Position numbers and translations under genes: made by a program. Positions 24,101 through 32,757 of a stretch of DNA of 64,000 nt are shown here, one piece after another. The stretch is from Sipunculus nudus. Lineage: Eukaryota; Annelida; Sipuncula; Golfingiida; Sipunculidae. The notes beneath the pieces are model-generated. The model worked only from the letters and a program-made list of their open reading frames with translations. It did no database searches and was not told the origin of the DNA. Each line of letters starts with the position of its first letter. Within the stretch, counting starts at the first letter, position 1. The DNA is taken from NCBI GenBank assembly GCA_026874595.1, contig CM049309.1, positions 19,719,576 to 19,783,575 on the forward strand, read 5' to 3'.

Positions 24101-27100
24101 ATCTCAGAGCTTATAGGAAACTCTTTAAGGTGTTTAATGATGCATACACTATGGGATAATCTGAATTTCGGCAGGTTTAAACCAAACATTAGTGGCAAAC
24201 AATAATGTCACCTTAATTTAATGATGGTTTCCAAACATTTATTTACCATATACATAGTCTATATCAGATAAAGCGCTTCAGTCACAGCAAGTCCTTTACT
24301 TAAATATTATTTGGTCTAATTACGATTCAAATTGATCACCAAGCCAGGTAGATGAACAGGTGATCATCGGTGATTTTTCTCTAAAACATAAATATTATCA
24401 TACAATATGAAACGAAAGCTTATATGGGACCAGAGGCCTAATATGAGGTATAAAACATCATAACAAAAACCAAAATTTATATTTTCCAACCTGTTGGTTC
24501 TTCTGAAACTTAAGGCCAGGTGACTGGCGTCTGTCATGGTTTCGTAGTCTTAATTTGTTTAATTTTTCAGAATTTTTATGACAATAAACAACCAATCAAG
24601 AGCTTTAAACTAAAGTTGTTAGAGTATCTGTGCAGTGACCTTGACCTTCAAACACAAGGGGTATGTTGTAAAAATAGACTGTTTACTCAGATATTAGTTT
24701 TATTGTGTTACTTAAATATCCTGCAAAATAGGGTTTTAATTTCATTACAGTTAATAAGGCCTTTGTCCAAATTCTTCATTGCACATACCTTTTGAATTTA
24801 CCTGTCAGTTCAAGAAAATATTGCCATGTTTCAATGGGCACCCCACCGTGGAACAGACTATACAAGGTAATAATCTTATCTTGACATCGCCAAAAAGCTC
24901 ATTTTTACGATTCCAAAGTATTTACCTATTTGGAACCTTACACGGCCTTTACATGGTAGATCAGCAGAGCAAGTCAGAACGAGACAAGAAACACTGATCA
25001 ATGGCTGTTCTGTCATATTTTGGATTATTTGTCTCAAACAGATACAGTGCAAGTTCAGACATAATTTTCACCGAGGCAGTAGGCAGAAAGCTCCAGCAAC
25101 CTTAAGTTCAGAACTTTTTATACTGTCTCACATTGTATAAAACATTATCCCGGAAAAACATGCCAACGCTACTTGGATGGACAATAAATCATTATAAGTT
25201 ATATAATAATATTTAATATTTTAATATGTTATTTAATATTCTGTTCATGCGAGACAGTGTTAAACTTTCTGGCCTAACACAGCAGTTTCACTGAAGAAGG
25301 CGCATTTTTAAAATGATATGTTTGCCCATTGCACTTGATAGGAAGCTAACTTTTATCAATGTTTTTAACAGCATCCGTGTTTACCTGTAAGCCCATGATA
25401 ACTGACACTTGGAGAGGAGGTGCATCCTCCACGGCATACCGAAGACTGAGACCACCGTTCTTTCTGACGTCACTACCGTCCTGACTGACTTTTTCAGCCT
25501 TCTCCACGTCACCGTCAGCAAGTAGAGTTGATGATTTATCGTCATGCTAATCAAGTAGACATATAATACTGGCCATTATAATAATATATTTATAAACTGT
25601 ATTGTCCGACATGCAGCGTATTTTCCTTTGTTTTGACTGTATGTTCAAATCTGCTTGCATCACTGGGTCATGAAAAGTGCAATGCAAGTCAGTTTGCATG
25701 CGACTGTTCAAGTAAGGCAAAGAACTGGTTTATTCTCATAAGCATAGTAACTCCATCTCTCTAGATCCCTGGGAAAACACGTTCATAGCTTATTGGGGGA
25801 CCTTCGGTAAATTATGGGCATACACAACAATACATGTAAATAAAATGATAACATAGGGAAAAATTTATGAAAACGTTAGAACTCAAGAAATGTCACTTAT
25901 TTATTGCACCTATATACCTGAATCTAAAGGGCTAAATAAAAGAGAGAGAAATTACGGGAATACATCTCATCTGCATTTATTAAATGAACTGTAGAAATGA
26001 AGATGTATGTACATTCTCAGGCAGCATTGATGGCTCGTGCACAGAAATGTATGTACATTCTCAGGAAAGCATTGATGGTTCTGTTCACGTTTAAATCATT
26101 TTATCAAAGCGCCCCCCCCCCCCAAGAAATTTCCTACCCGGCATCATTATTTTTTCATTGCGGGTGAACATAAATTGTTTCCACTTGTAATCATTACGGG
26201 ATAAAGAGATAAAATTAAAAAAAAAGATATATTAAACTGAGCACATTTCTCGGCTTCCTATCTTGAAACCGCTTGTCACCATCTGTTGCATAGTCTTCTA
26301 TCATGTCTAGAACCTGAGACAGCAACTCGTCGTCAGGTTTTCACTCCATGTTTACGTTGTTGTCAAGAACGAAACTTCTCAAATTTGACATTCTGAGCGA
26401 ATGCGATGCACAGCCAAAATAAATATATTTAGTGACACGCGTGACCTTCGACCAAGAGGCGGGACATGTGGGACAAATCAGTTATAGCCCAATAAAATGT
26501 AATGCAAGCCATGAGATTTACTTGGCGTGTGTCAATCATGGCTCGCCTGCAATGTGACACAAGCCTCACAAACCTCACGGCTTGCTTTACATAACATTGC
26601 GCTATAACCAATACTTAGCACATTGATAAGTATCACAACCTTTATTTTCTATCACACCATGATTGACCCACGGCGAGTAAAACTTGTATTGGTTATAGCC
26701 CAATGAAATGTAATGCAAGCCATGAGATTTGCTTGGCTTGTGTCAATCATGGCAGGCGAGCCTAACCTCACGGCTTGCATTACATTTCATTGGGCTATAA
26801 CTGATTTGTCCCACATGCCTCGCCTCCTTGGTCGAAGGTCACGCGTGTCATTTTTTGGCTACGCACCAGTTCTTTGCCATATTTGGAAAGTCGCCATGCA
26901 ACTTCACTTGCATAGACACTTTTATGACCCTGTGATGCAAGCAGATTTGAAAGTACAGTTAGAACAAATAACCGTATTACGCGGCATGTGGGACAAGACA
27001 TGATACATAACATTTCACTGGGCTAAAACTGATTTGTTCCACATGACCCTCCTCAAGGTCGAAGGTCATTTCTATTAGATATGTTTTGTTTTAATACTCC

Positions 27101-27651
27101 CGCTCATGATCTGATCGCTCATCATAGGTCTCCCGCTACAAACTAAATTCCCTTTTGGAAACTGTTAAGCACACACACACAGACACGCACATATTAACTG
27201 TATGAATAAACAGAAATCACAAAATTAACAAAAAATTAAATGAGTGACTAGGCTAAGTTCATCTGTAGATGGACCAATGAATTTAAAGAGCAGTGCATCA
27301 ATCATAATTCGCTCTTTTGATGGAAAAGAGCAAAATGGTAAATTATAGATTATCCTTCAGAAATAAAATGCTTCAGTTAAAATTGTTTTGTTGAAACCCG
27401 GACTTGTAAGAGAATTTCACCAAACATCAAATAATTGGCCCTTTTGAAGAACGAGCGTTGTTATAAAAACAGCACTTCAATACATGATGTTCCCCTTTTG
27501 ATTTCTTGAATGAGCACACTTTCGGATTTAAACGTACATTACTAATTTTGCATTGACAAACTTGAATATGAAAATAAATATCAACATATAGGCCTACCTC
27601 ATTATAGATAATGGTCACTTCGTTTTCCATTGCCATATCGGCGAAGTCCAT
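8954..27651 (-). CDS. SLC23A1: SLC23/NAT family membrane transporter, copy A
   Basis: Fourteen coding exons on the minus strand, 5' to 3': 27651-27598, 25546-25385, 23752-23596, 21486-21401, 21026-20911, 20259-20078, 19649-19525, 15122-14976, 14100-13951, 13379-13276, 11826-11693, 11308-11181, 10115-10020, 9123-8954. The product is about 603 residues, in the usual 600-650 range for animal sodium-dependent ascorbate transporters. Matches to that family run through the whole length: APPLQVSVIMGLQ, RLPITQG, KWKCP, QGALIIASL, FSQYL, PWFRIPYP, QWG, PPAHAINRG, VGSRRV, FINITAPRN and YDLPIGM near the C-terminus. Splice phases agree at every junction except exon 3/4. An in-frame ATG at 27651 is taken as start, but the frame stays open to the acceptor at 27677, so an earlier start is possible. 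Expected at the plasma membrane. The substrate is uncertain because three family signatures are altered. Confidence 0.93.
11812..11955. repeat. 48 bp repeat x3 spanning the exon 11 acceptor
   Basis: Three direct repeats of about 48 bp starting at 11812, 11860 and 11908. The first includes the first bases of exon 11 (coding for VGSRRV) and its acceptor; the other two are degenerate copies of that exon edge and acceptor, lying upstream in the intron. Unit B has the same array from about 51978. Confidence 0.85.
13276..13379 (-). CDS. SLC23 copy A exon 10, NAT signature
   Basis: 104 bases. Holds the family signature, read here as DNMGVIVITR. The consensus is [Q/E/P]-N-x-G-x4-T-[R/K/G], with proline first in animal ascorbate transporters and glutamine or glutamate in nucleobase transporters. 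Aspartate at the first place is outside that set. The copy B counterpart is 53430-53533 and reads the same there. Confidence 0.92.
13400..13700. repeat. 44 bp intronic minisatellite, about 7 units
   Basis: Units built on GGATATGAGCAGGTACGATA recur near 13426, 13461, 13505, 13548, 13593, 13638 and 13681. The array starts directly upstream of the exon 10 acceptor on the minus strand. In unit B it has about 9 units. Confidence 0.85.
13951..14100 (-). CDS. SLC23 copy A exon 9, TM8 core
   Basis: 150 bases. Encodes QWG, then IESVGTFYICANVAGAP and PPAHAINRG. In known ascorbate transporters the TM8 motif reads ESxGDY; here the aspartate is replaced by threonine in both gene copies. The glutamate is kept. 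Confidence 0.9.
14711..14740. repeat. AT-rich microsatellite
   Basis: TATATA run in intron 8. The matching place in copy B (55081-55125) has a much longer (AT)n. Confidence 0.7.
15340..18290 (-). mobile_element. LINE in SLC23 intron 7, copy A, 5' part inverted
   Basis: Non-LTR retrotransposon remnant. On the minus strand, 17150-16860 gives the end of an APE-type endonuclease (LLDYVLRMSE, then TDHRLV). 16420-15800 gives the pre-RT region (MKAVYGPTYQI, GKAAGVDGIPPDIWKH), and 15860-15363 the RT palm (SADLTKAFDTMSRKGMW, VLSPTLFAI, LLLADDAAP). The N-terminal endonuclease (CWNIRTMSDLADSSGP, LSRLDVDIAA) reads instead from the plus strand, 17945-18276. The 5' part is therefore inverted from about 17335. 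Many stops and frame changes; dead. Confidence 0.88.
18310..19443. other. Intron 7 sequence missing from copy B
   Basis: In unit B the flanking bases join directly near 58428-58436. The stretch is very AT-rich and has no recognised coding region or clear terminal repeats, so it may be an insertion in A or a deletion in B. Confidence 0.6.
20911..21026 (-). CDS. SLC23 copy A exon 5, glycosylated loop
   Basis: 116 bases coding for an extracellular loop with three N-glycosylation sequons (NIT, NGS, NIS), followed by WHYRMRE just before the next membrane segment. SLC23 proteins normally carry sequons in this loop. Confidence 0.85.
21941..22840 (+). mobile_element. Non-autonomous hAT-like element in SLC23 intron 3
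   Basis: 900 bp with 10 bp terminal inverted repeats (TAGTGGTGGG / CCCACCACTA) and an 8 bp target duplication CCTGTTAG (21933-21940 and 22841-22848). Unit B shows the empty site at about 60970-60977. The TIR sequence and the 8 bp duplication fit the hAT superfamily. No transposase is encoded. A second copy lies inverted at 31874-32757. Confidence 0.92.
23229..23246. repeat. TA microsatellite
   Basis: Short (TA)n in SLC23 intron 2 of copy A. The same place in copy B holds an expanded array and a 1.7 kb insertion. Confidence 0.7.
23596..23752 (-). CDS. SLC23 copy A exon 3, TM1-TM2
   Basis: 157 bases encoding VFLSLFMIQV, the ID-G-PLCL loop and a hydrophobic segment ending in GIATMMQATLGI. The only GT near its end (GTTAAG) leaves phase 1, while exon 4 needs phase 2. 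Its counterpart in copy B is 63429-63585, of the same length and with the same problem. Confidence 0.88.
25385..25546 (-). CDS. SLC23 copy A exon 2, N-terminal tail
   Basis: 162 bases, phase 0 at both ends. A charged cytosolic tail leads to the family motif before TM1 (LRYAVEDAPPLQVSVIMGLQ). Most SLC23 proteins follow this glutamine with histidine; here the next exon supplies valine. Confidence 0.88.
26433..26850. mobile_element. MITE-like palindromic element
   Basis: Terminal inverted repeats of about 80 bp face each other: 26433-26517 begins TGACACGCGTGACCTTCGAC and 26767-26850 is its reverse complement with few mismatches. Inside are further inverted pieces of the same sequence (26572-26615 against 26690-26745), so the element looks nested or self-duplicated. 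No coding capacity. No clear target duplication was found. Lies in SLC23 copy A intron 1. Confidence 0.8.
27000..27075. repeat. Extra partial copy of the MITE end
   Basis: Repeats the sequence of the right arm (ACATTTCACTGGGCTAAAAC, then TGATTTGTTCCACATG and AAGGTCGAAGGTCA) about 220 bases downstream of that arm, with more mismatches. Confidence 0.7.
27598..27651 (-). CDS. SLC23 copy A exon 1, candidate start
   Basis: Encodes the short cytosolic start MDFADMAMENEVTIIYNE and ends at a GTAGGC donor in phase 0, which fits exon 2. An acceptor (TTACAG) lies at 27677, so at least one non-coding or coding exon should precede it; none was identified with confidence. Confidence 0.6.
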
Positions 27652-27699
27652 CGGACCTATCAAGCGGTTCCTGTAAGGGTTGTAAGGGGAAATACGTCA

Positions 27700-28129
27700 C
27701 AGAGATAGATTAAACTGTTATGTATAATGCTCAGTGTCGCTTGTGTCGGTGTCGCTTGAGCCAAACAACATTACAGCTGGTACATCATGTTTTTCGTTTT
27801 TAATTACACACATGTAAAATTGTCATGCATCATACCTCAAATAATTACTTTTTTGTCGCATATCAAAGGCTGGTTATTATTCTGTATGAGCGTGTGTAAT
27901 ATTTGGCCCCAGAAACACACCAATTCATTTTCAAACGTGTTGCCTTTCCTACAAAGGTATGGGTCATCGTTATGCAGCAAAGCAAACAAATCTAGATATA
28001 TAATAATTTTAAATAAACTTATTGAACAGTTCCTATGTTTGTATGATGAAAGGATTGTTTCCCTATTATAACGCTTTATAACATTAATAAGTTTTCTGGA
28101 CACATGAAACTTATAGTAAATACTGCACT
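27700..28129. other. Upstream flank of SLC23 copy A, nothing recognised
   Basis: AT-rich sequence beyond the first recognised exon. Small open frames on both strands show no similarity I recognise. No convincing TATA box or CpG-rich promoter was seen. Confidence 0.4.
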
Positions 28130-29960
28130 ATATAGTTTTTGCTCAGCTGACTGTAAGTCATCTGAGCTATAGCGATCACCCTTTGTCTGTCGTCCGTCTG
28201 TCTGTCCATCCATCAGGTTTTTCGTTTCCGTGCGATAACTTTCCTAAATTTTATCCGATTTCATTCAAAATTGGATCAGTGATTTCTCTCATGCATATAC
28301 CTCGGTTGGGATTGGTTTTAGAGTGTCTATCTGAAAAATATTTTAGAAGTGTTTTAGTTTTTATGTTCGCGTGCAGATGTCTCCACATGTCGTTGTGGAT
28401 TTTGGTCCTATTTCTCAATGTGTTTTAGTTTTTAGCTCAGCTGACTGAAAGCGATCACTCTTTGTCCGGCGTCCGTCTGTCTTTCCGTCTGTGTGTTTGT
28501 CCGTCCGTTAACACCGCACACATCATAACCGCTGGACCTGGAATCTTCTAACATGACACCCGGAGAGGCTATGAAAAATCTCCTTGGAAACCTGGAATTA
28601 GGTTTCTGTTTAATTCTTCGAGATATGGGGCGTCGAAGTACCTCCCAGAACAATGGAAAATTTGATACAAAAGCTCAAGTTTCTGAACTACTAATGCATT
28701 GATAACCATGATTCTTTGCATGCTTATTCATCAAGGAGTGTTTCGTCAGTTCCTGCAGATTGGTGGCGCCAGCGGGATTTATTAGAATTTAAAGCATTTT
28801 GTCTTTTTATTTTTGAGACCTTTAAAGATGCAGTCACCCATTAACAGTACACAAATCATAACCACTGAAAAATCTCCTTGAAAACATGGTATAAGGTCTC
28901 TGTTTCCCATTTTCTTTGAGCTATGGGGCTTATAAAATACCTCCCCCCAGAATTATTGAAAATTTGATACCAAAGCAGGGGACAAATCATAATCATTGGA
29001 ATTAGAATATTCTAACTTGACATCCTGAGAGTTCCTCAAAAGTTCTCTTCAGACTCCTGAAATTAGGTCTCTGTTACCGCTATTCTCTGAGCTATGGGAC
29101 TCAGAACTGCTAGAATATTTAAAAGTTTGATATAAAAGTTCCAGTATTTTAACAGCCAATGCATTGATCACATTGATTCTTTGCATGCATATTGATCAAG
29201 GAATGTTTCATCCAGTACTGCCACCTGAATTAAAAAATAATATTTTTTTTTTCTTTTTTTTTGGAGACCTTCAAAGGTGTGGTTGTCTGTTAACAGAGCA
29301 CAAATTGTAACCATTGCACCTAGAAACTTCTACCTTAATATCAAGGGAGGTCCGTGAAAAATATTCTTGGAAACCTGAAATAAGGTCTCTGTTACTCTGA
29401 GCTATGGGGCTTATAAGCACGCCCAAGCATGATTAAAATTTTGATACCAAAGCAGGGCAAAATCATAACCATTAAACCTAGAATCCTTTAACAAAAAAAA
29501 TCCATCGAGGTCCATGAAAAGTCTCCTTGGAAACCTTAATTAGGTCTTTGTTACCTATATTCTCTTAACTATGGGGCTTATAAGCACACCCCCCGACAAA
29601 ATAATTGAAAATTCGATACCAGTGTAGGGCACAGATCATAACCATTGGACCCAGAATCTTCTAACTTGACATCCTGAGAGTTCCTCAAAAGTTCTCCCCA
29701 GAAACCTGAAATTTGGTCACTGTGACCTTTATTCTTGGAGTTTATATTTTTTAGGGTATGTTTGAGCACCCCAGAAATAATGCAAAATACACGCAAATTG
29801 CCAGATTCCTCAGGAAAGGCCGGTAGGTTTGTCATCAAATTTGGTGTGCTTATGGGTCTCGATGAACTTAAGCTAATATGCATGAACGATGATGCCAACT
29901 ACATTATCTTATTTAGTTGCCTGTGCAAGGTCATATTGTCAACATGTCAGTCGGATGAGC
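28130..29960. repeat. Decayed tandem and interspersed repeat field
   Basis: Opens with the repeat CAGCTGACTGTAAGTCATC and a CTGTCTGTCCGTC-rich tract, seen again at 28436-28505. It continues as degenerate units in which CATAACCATTGGACC, TCTCCTTGGAAACC, AGGTCTCTGTTACC and GAGCTATGGGGCTTATAA recur near 28520, 28850, 28985, 29300, 29470 and 29640. No gene was found. Confidence 0.75.
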
Positions 29961-31269
29961 GTCATGACCCATGGGTCACTTGTTAATATAAAGCAAGTCA
30001 CCGAGATCCCGTGACCTGCCGTCTGCTCCATGTTTGACGTCAGCTGCCCAGAATCTTGAATAAGGTCAAGTGTATGAACAGTCGAACTGACATGACTAAA
30101 ATTAAAACACATCACCTGCTCTTTGGACATTATAATCAGGTTAAAGCCACGCACCATTTGACGTACAAGCTCATTACAACATATTGATAGAGCAAACTCT
30201 GACTGGTTTAATTTAATGCACAAAATAACATGTGACAGCTGTAGCTGTAAGGTTGTTTCGACAGCAGTTGATAAACACTTTCATGTTTAAAATCCATGCG
30301 ACAAAACATTTTCAGCATAAGAATTTTAAATAATTGCCCGAAAGGTAAGTCAGTACTCATATATCTGATTCCTAAATAATATATCACGCTGAATATGAAA
30401 TTTCCATCAAATATATGATAAATCAATCTACTTCTAAATCTAGCAAGATATATTCAATTTTCAAAATAAACAAAAAAACTTAGCACGAAAACGCGATATT
30501 TTTGTAATATCAAAACATTTTTTACGTTGTGACTAATTAAGCTAAAGATTCATGTAAGGCGGTCTACGTACAATTATATTCTCAAAGTGGCATTCTTGAT
30601 TTCATATACAGTTATGAAGGGAGATGGCTTTTGATTGAATTATACAACGTTGTGTGGAGATTATACTGCAATGTACTGGCGGAGTAATCGAAATACAGAA
30701 TCAAAACGTTCGAATGATGTACAGAGTGGTTTTAATAGAGCAGAGATCGAATGAGCTCTGTGTACGTTTATGTGAAGAACTACATCTCTTGGAGGAGAAA
30801 AGTTCTTTCATAACAAGGCAGTGCTACTTTCAGTCCGAACTTCAGTTTTGGGGCACCGCGGTTAGACATTTCATATCTACCTTTTTTACTTTAATATTTG
30901 AGGTAAAATGCCTATTTCTGCCTGTCTATGTTTAGGAGTCGCATAAGCGTGTAAAAGTTATGTGATACTTTTCCTCAGGCGATAGCTTTATTTACTCGTT
31001 TTTAAGTTTCAATGTAAATTTGAAAAAAGAAGGTCGATTCATTAGGTGGCGACACTGAACTTCAGCTCAAAATAGTAATCTTAGGTTCAAGCAGATAGCA
31101 GTATTTGCTATATAAGCTTAAAAGCTTAAATAAGTCCAATTAAATATAGCCAGATGGCGGCACCTATTCGGCCGTCATTCTGTGTTTAGTGGAATTTAAC
31201 GATGTAATCGAACTATTATTGAAGCATTTCTTTTCTTATATACATTTTAATACAATTAATTATCTTATC
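29961..31269. other. No gene recognised
   Basis: A minus-strand reading at about 30020-30049 gives MEQTAGHGIS followed by GTGACT. It could be an upstream exon of SLC23 copy A, but its phase does not match the acceptor at 27677, so it is not called. The rest is AT-rich without features. Confidence 0.35.
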
Positions 31270-31470
31270 ATAAATAGCCATCTGGTAACATACCTTTACT
31301 AAACTGTCCAAACAAGCCTATTTAGCCACGTGGTCTTATTTTAAACAGCCACATGGTAAAATACCTTTTCTAACCTTGCTATATAACCTGGCTATATGTT
31401 CCTATTTAGCCCCGTGTTTTTATATTAAACAGCCATGTGGTAACATACATTTTACACCTTTGCTTTGCAT
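31270..31470. repeat. Short tandem repeat, about 60 bp unit x3
   Basis: AGCCACATGGTAAAATACCTTTT-like units (AGCCATCTGGTAACATACC, AGCCACATGGTAAAATACC, AGCCATGTGGTAACATACA) alternate with TATTTAGCC(A/C)CGTG segments. Confidence 0.7.
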
Positions 31471-31477
31471 GTTCCTA

Positions 31478-31873
31478 TTAATATGTATAATTAGCACATG
31501 GAATATCCGCGGAACCGGCATCGCAAGTTCTGGACAGAAAATCTGTGTCAACATTTTTCTTACCGGATCTATATTCGATGTTAAAATTGAAACCCGCTAA
31601 TGCAGCCACCCATCTCTGTCTCGTAGCATCCAGTTTTGCTGAAGAGAGCACGTAACATAAGGGGTTGTTATCCTTTTTGACGGCAATTTTTCCCCCGTAC
31701 AAGTAATCACACAATTTATCGATTATGGTCCACTAAAAATCTCAGCTTGTGGGCCGGGTAGTTTTGCTCTGATGGCGTTAGACTAATACTTGCAAACGCG
31801 TTGGGAGTAATTTTCCCTCGCGCTCCTGATATAACACCGCACCTATGCCCGATTTAGCCGCTTCAGTGTGTAA
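31478..31873 (-). pseudogene. Fragment of a second Gypsy polyprotein, RNase H
   Basis: On the minus strand the piece beside the hAT element reads AAKSGIGAVLYQERE. After a frame break, 31714-31478 reads DNNPLCYVLSSAKLDATRQR, then WVAALAGFNF and a decayed GKKNVDTDFLSR. These are standard Gypsy RNase H motifs. It is a different family from the 2742-7203 element. Its upstream part is cut off by the hAT element at 31874. Confidence 0.85.
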
Positions 31874-32757
31874 TAGTGGTGGGCCGATCATCGAGTTTTT
31901 TTCGAAAGTCAGTCGGTTTGCTGCAACTTTCAAGCGCTCGATTACGAAAGGCAACTATCGATTACATCATACTCATGATTGTTTTTACCAAAATGTCTTT
32001 TAGTTATAGGCAAAAATTACTCTTCCATTTTTTACAACATTCCGCGCTTCACATAATGAGTTTGTGTTCCCAAATAACCTCCGTATATAACTGAGTATGA
32101 CACGGTAGCTGAAAGAACGGAGGGCTTATTAAAACTATGTGATCTGGCAGGGAGCTGCAGAATTAGCGGAGAGTTTTCTAACGAGATGTTCATTGCAAAA
32201 TATGTGCGGTATGGACTTAAAATGTTCCATAATGCTCCAGGTCTATGCCAATTTTGCAAGATTCTCTTAGAAATAATCTCCTCAACTGATGTCAGGTGCC
32301 GCTGCCGCACGAGTAATTATATTTTTAGCTTTCAATTGCTTATTTTTTTTAATTGTTACCAAAAATTATATGGGCCTGTAACTTTTCTGGCAGGCCTGTG
32401 AAACCAGTATACATGTCGGCAGTCATCATAATTGCTATAAAATAAAAGTCCTGATAGTGAAGTTAAGATGATACGTGGGAGTATTCATGAGGGTCAGCAA
32501 GTAGCTGTCCTGGACTATAATTAATTAAAATGAATCTTTGAATAGCATATCTTAGTGATAAAAGGAAAATATAAAAAAGGCAAAAACTTCCTTTCGTAAG
32601 GTAGAATAACTAAGACATGAGGGCTTGGTTAAGACAGTACAATTTCACATAAAATTGCACATTTCTTTATATTTGTCTGAACCGATTAATAATCAATCAT
32701 CGATCGGTTTACCCAAACCGATGATCGATTATGAAAAAGAACCGACTCCCACCACTA
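31874..32757 (-). mobile_element. Second hAT-like element, inverted
   Basis: 884 bp, the reverse complement of the 21941-22840 element with a few percent differences, and with the same TAGTGGTGGG termini. The 8 bases on either side (GTGTGTAA and GGTATGGG) do not match, so the target duplication is lost or the site was rearranged. Confidence 0.88.

Larger units (their letters stand above)
1..24193. repeat. Duplication unit A, part matched in unit B
   Basis: This stretch is repeated in the same orientation at 43939-64000. Base 1 pairs with 43939, the SLC23 stop codon at 8954 pairs with 49046, and 24193 pairs with 64000. Long intergenic, intronic and exonic runs match with scattered substitutions. 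The offset drifts between about 39.1 and 43.9 kb because of insertions private to one copy. The match begins at the first base of the window, so its true left limit is not visible. Confidence 0.95.

Noticed and set aside
29939-30223. First coding exon of SLC23 copy A starting MEQTAGHG
   Set aside because: The donor phase does not fit the exon at 27598-27676, and no family similarity supports it.
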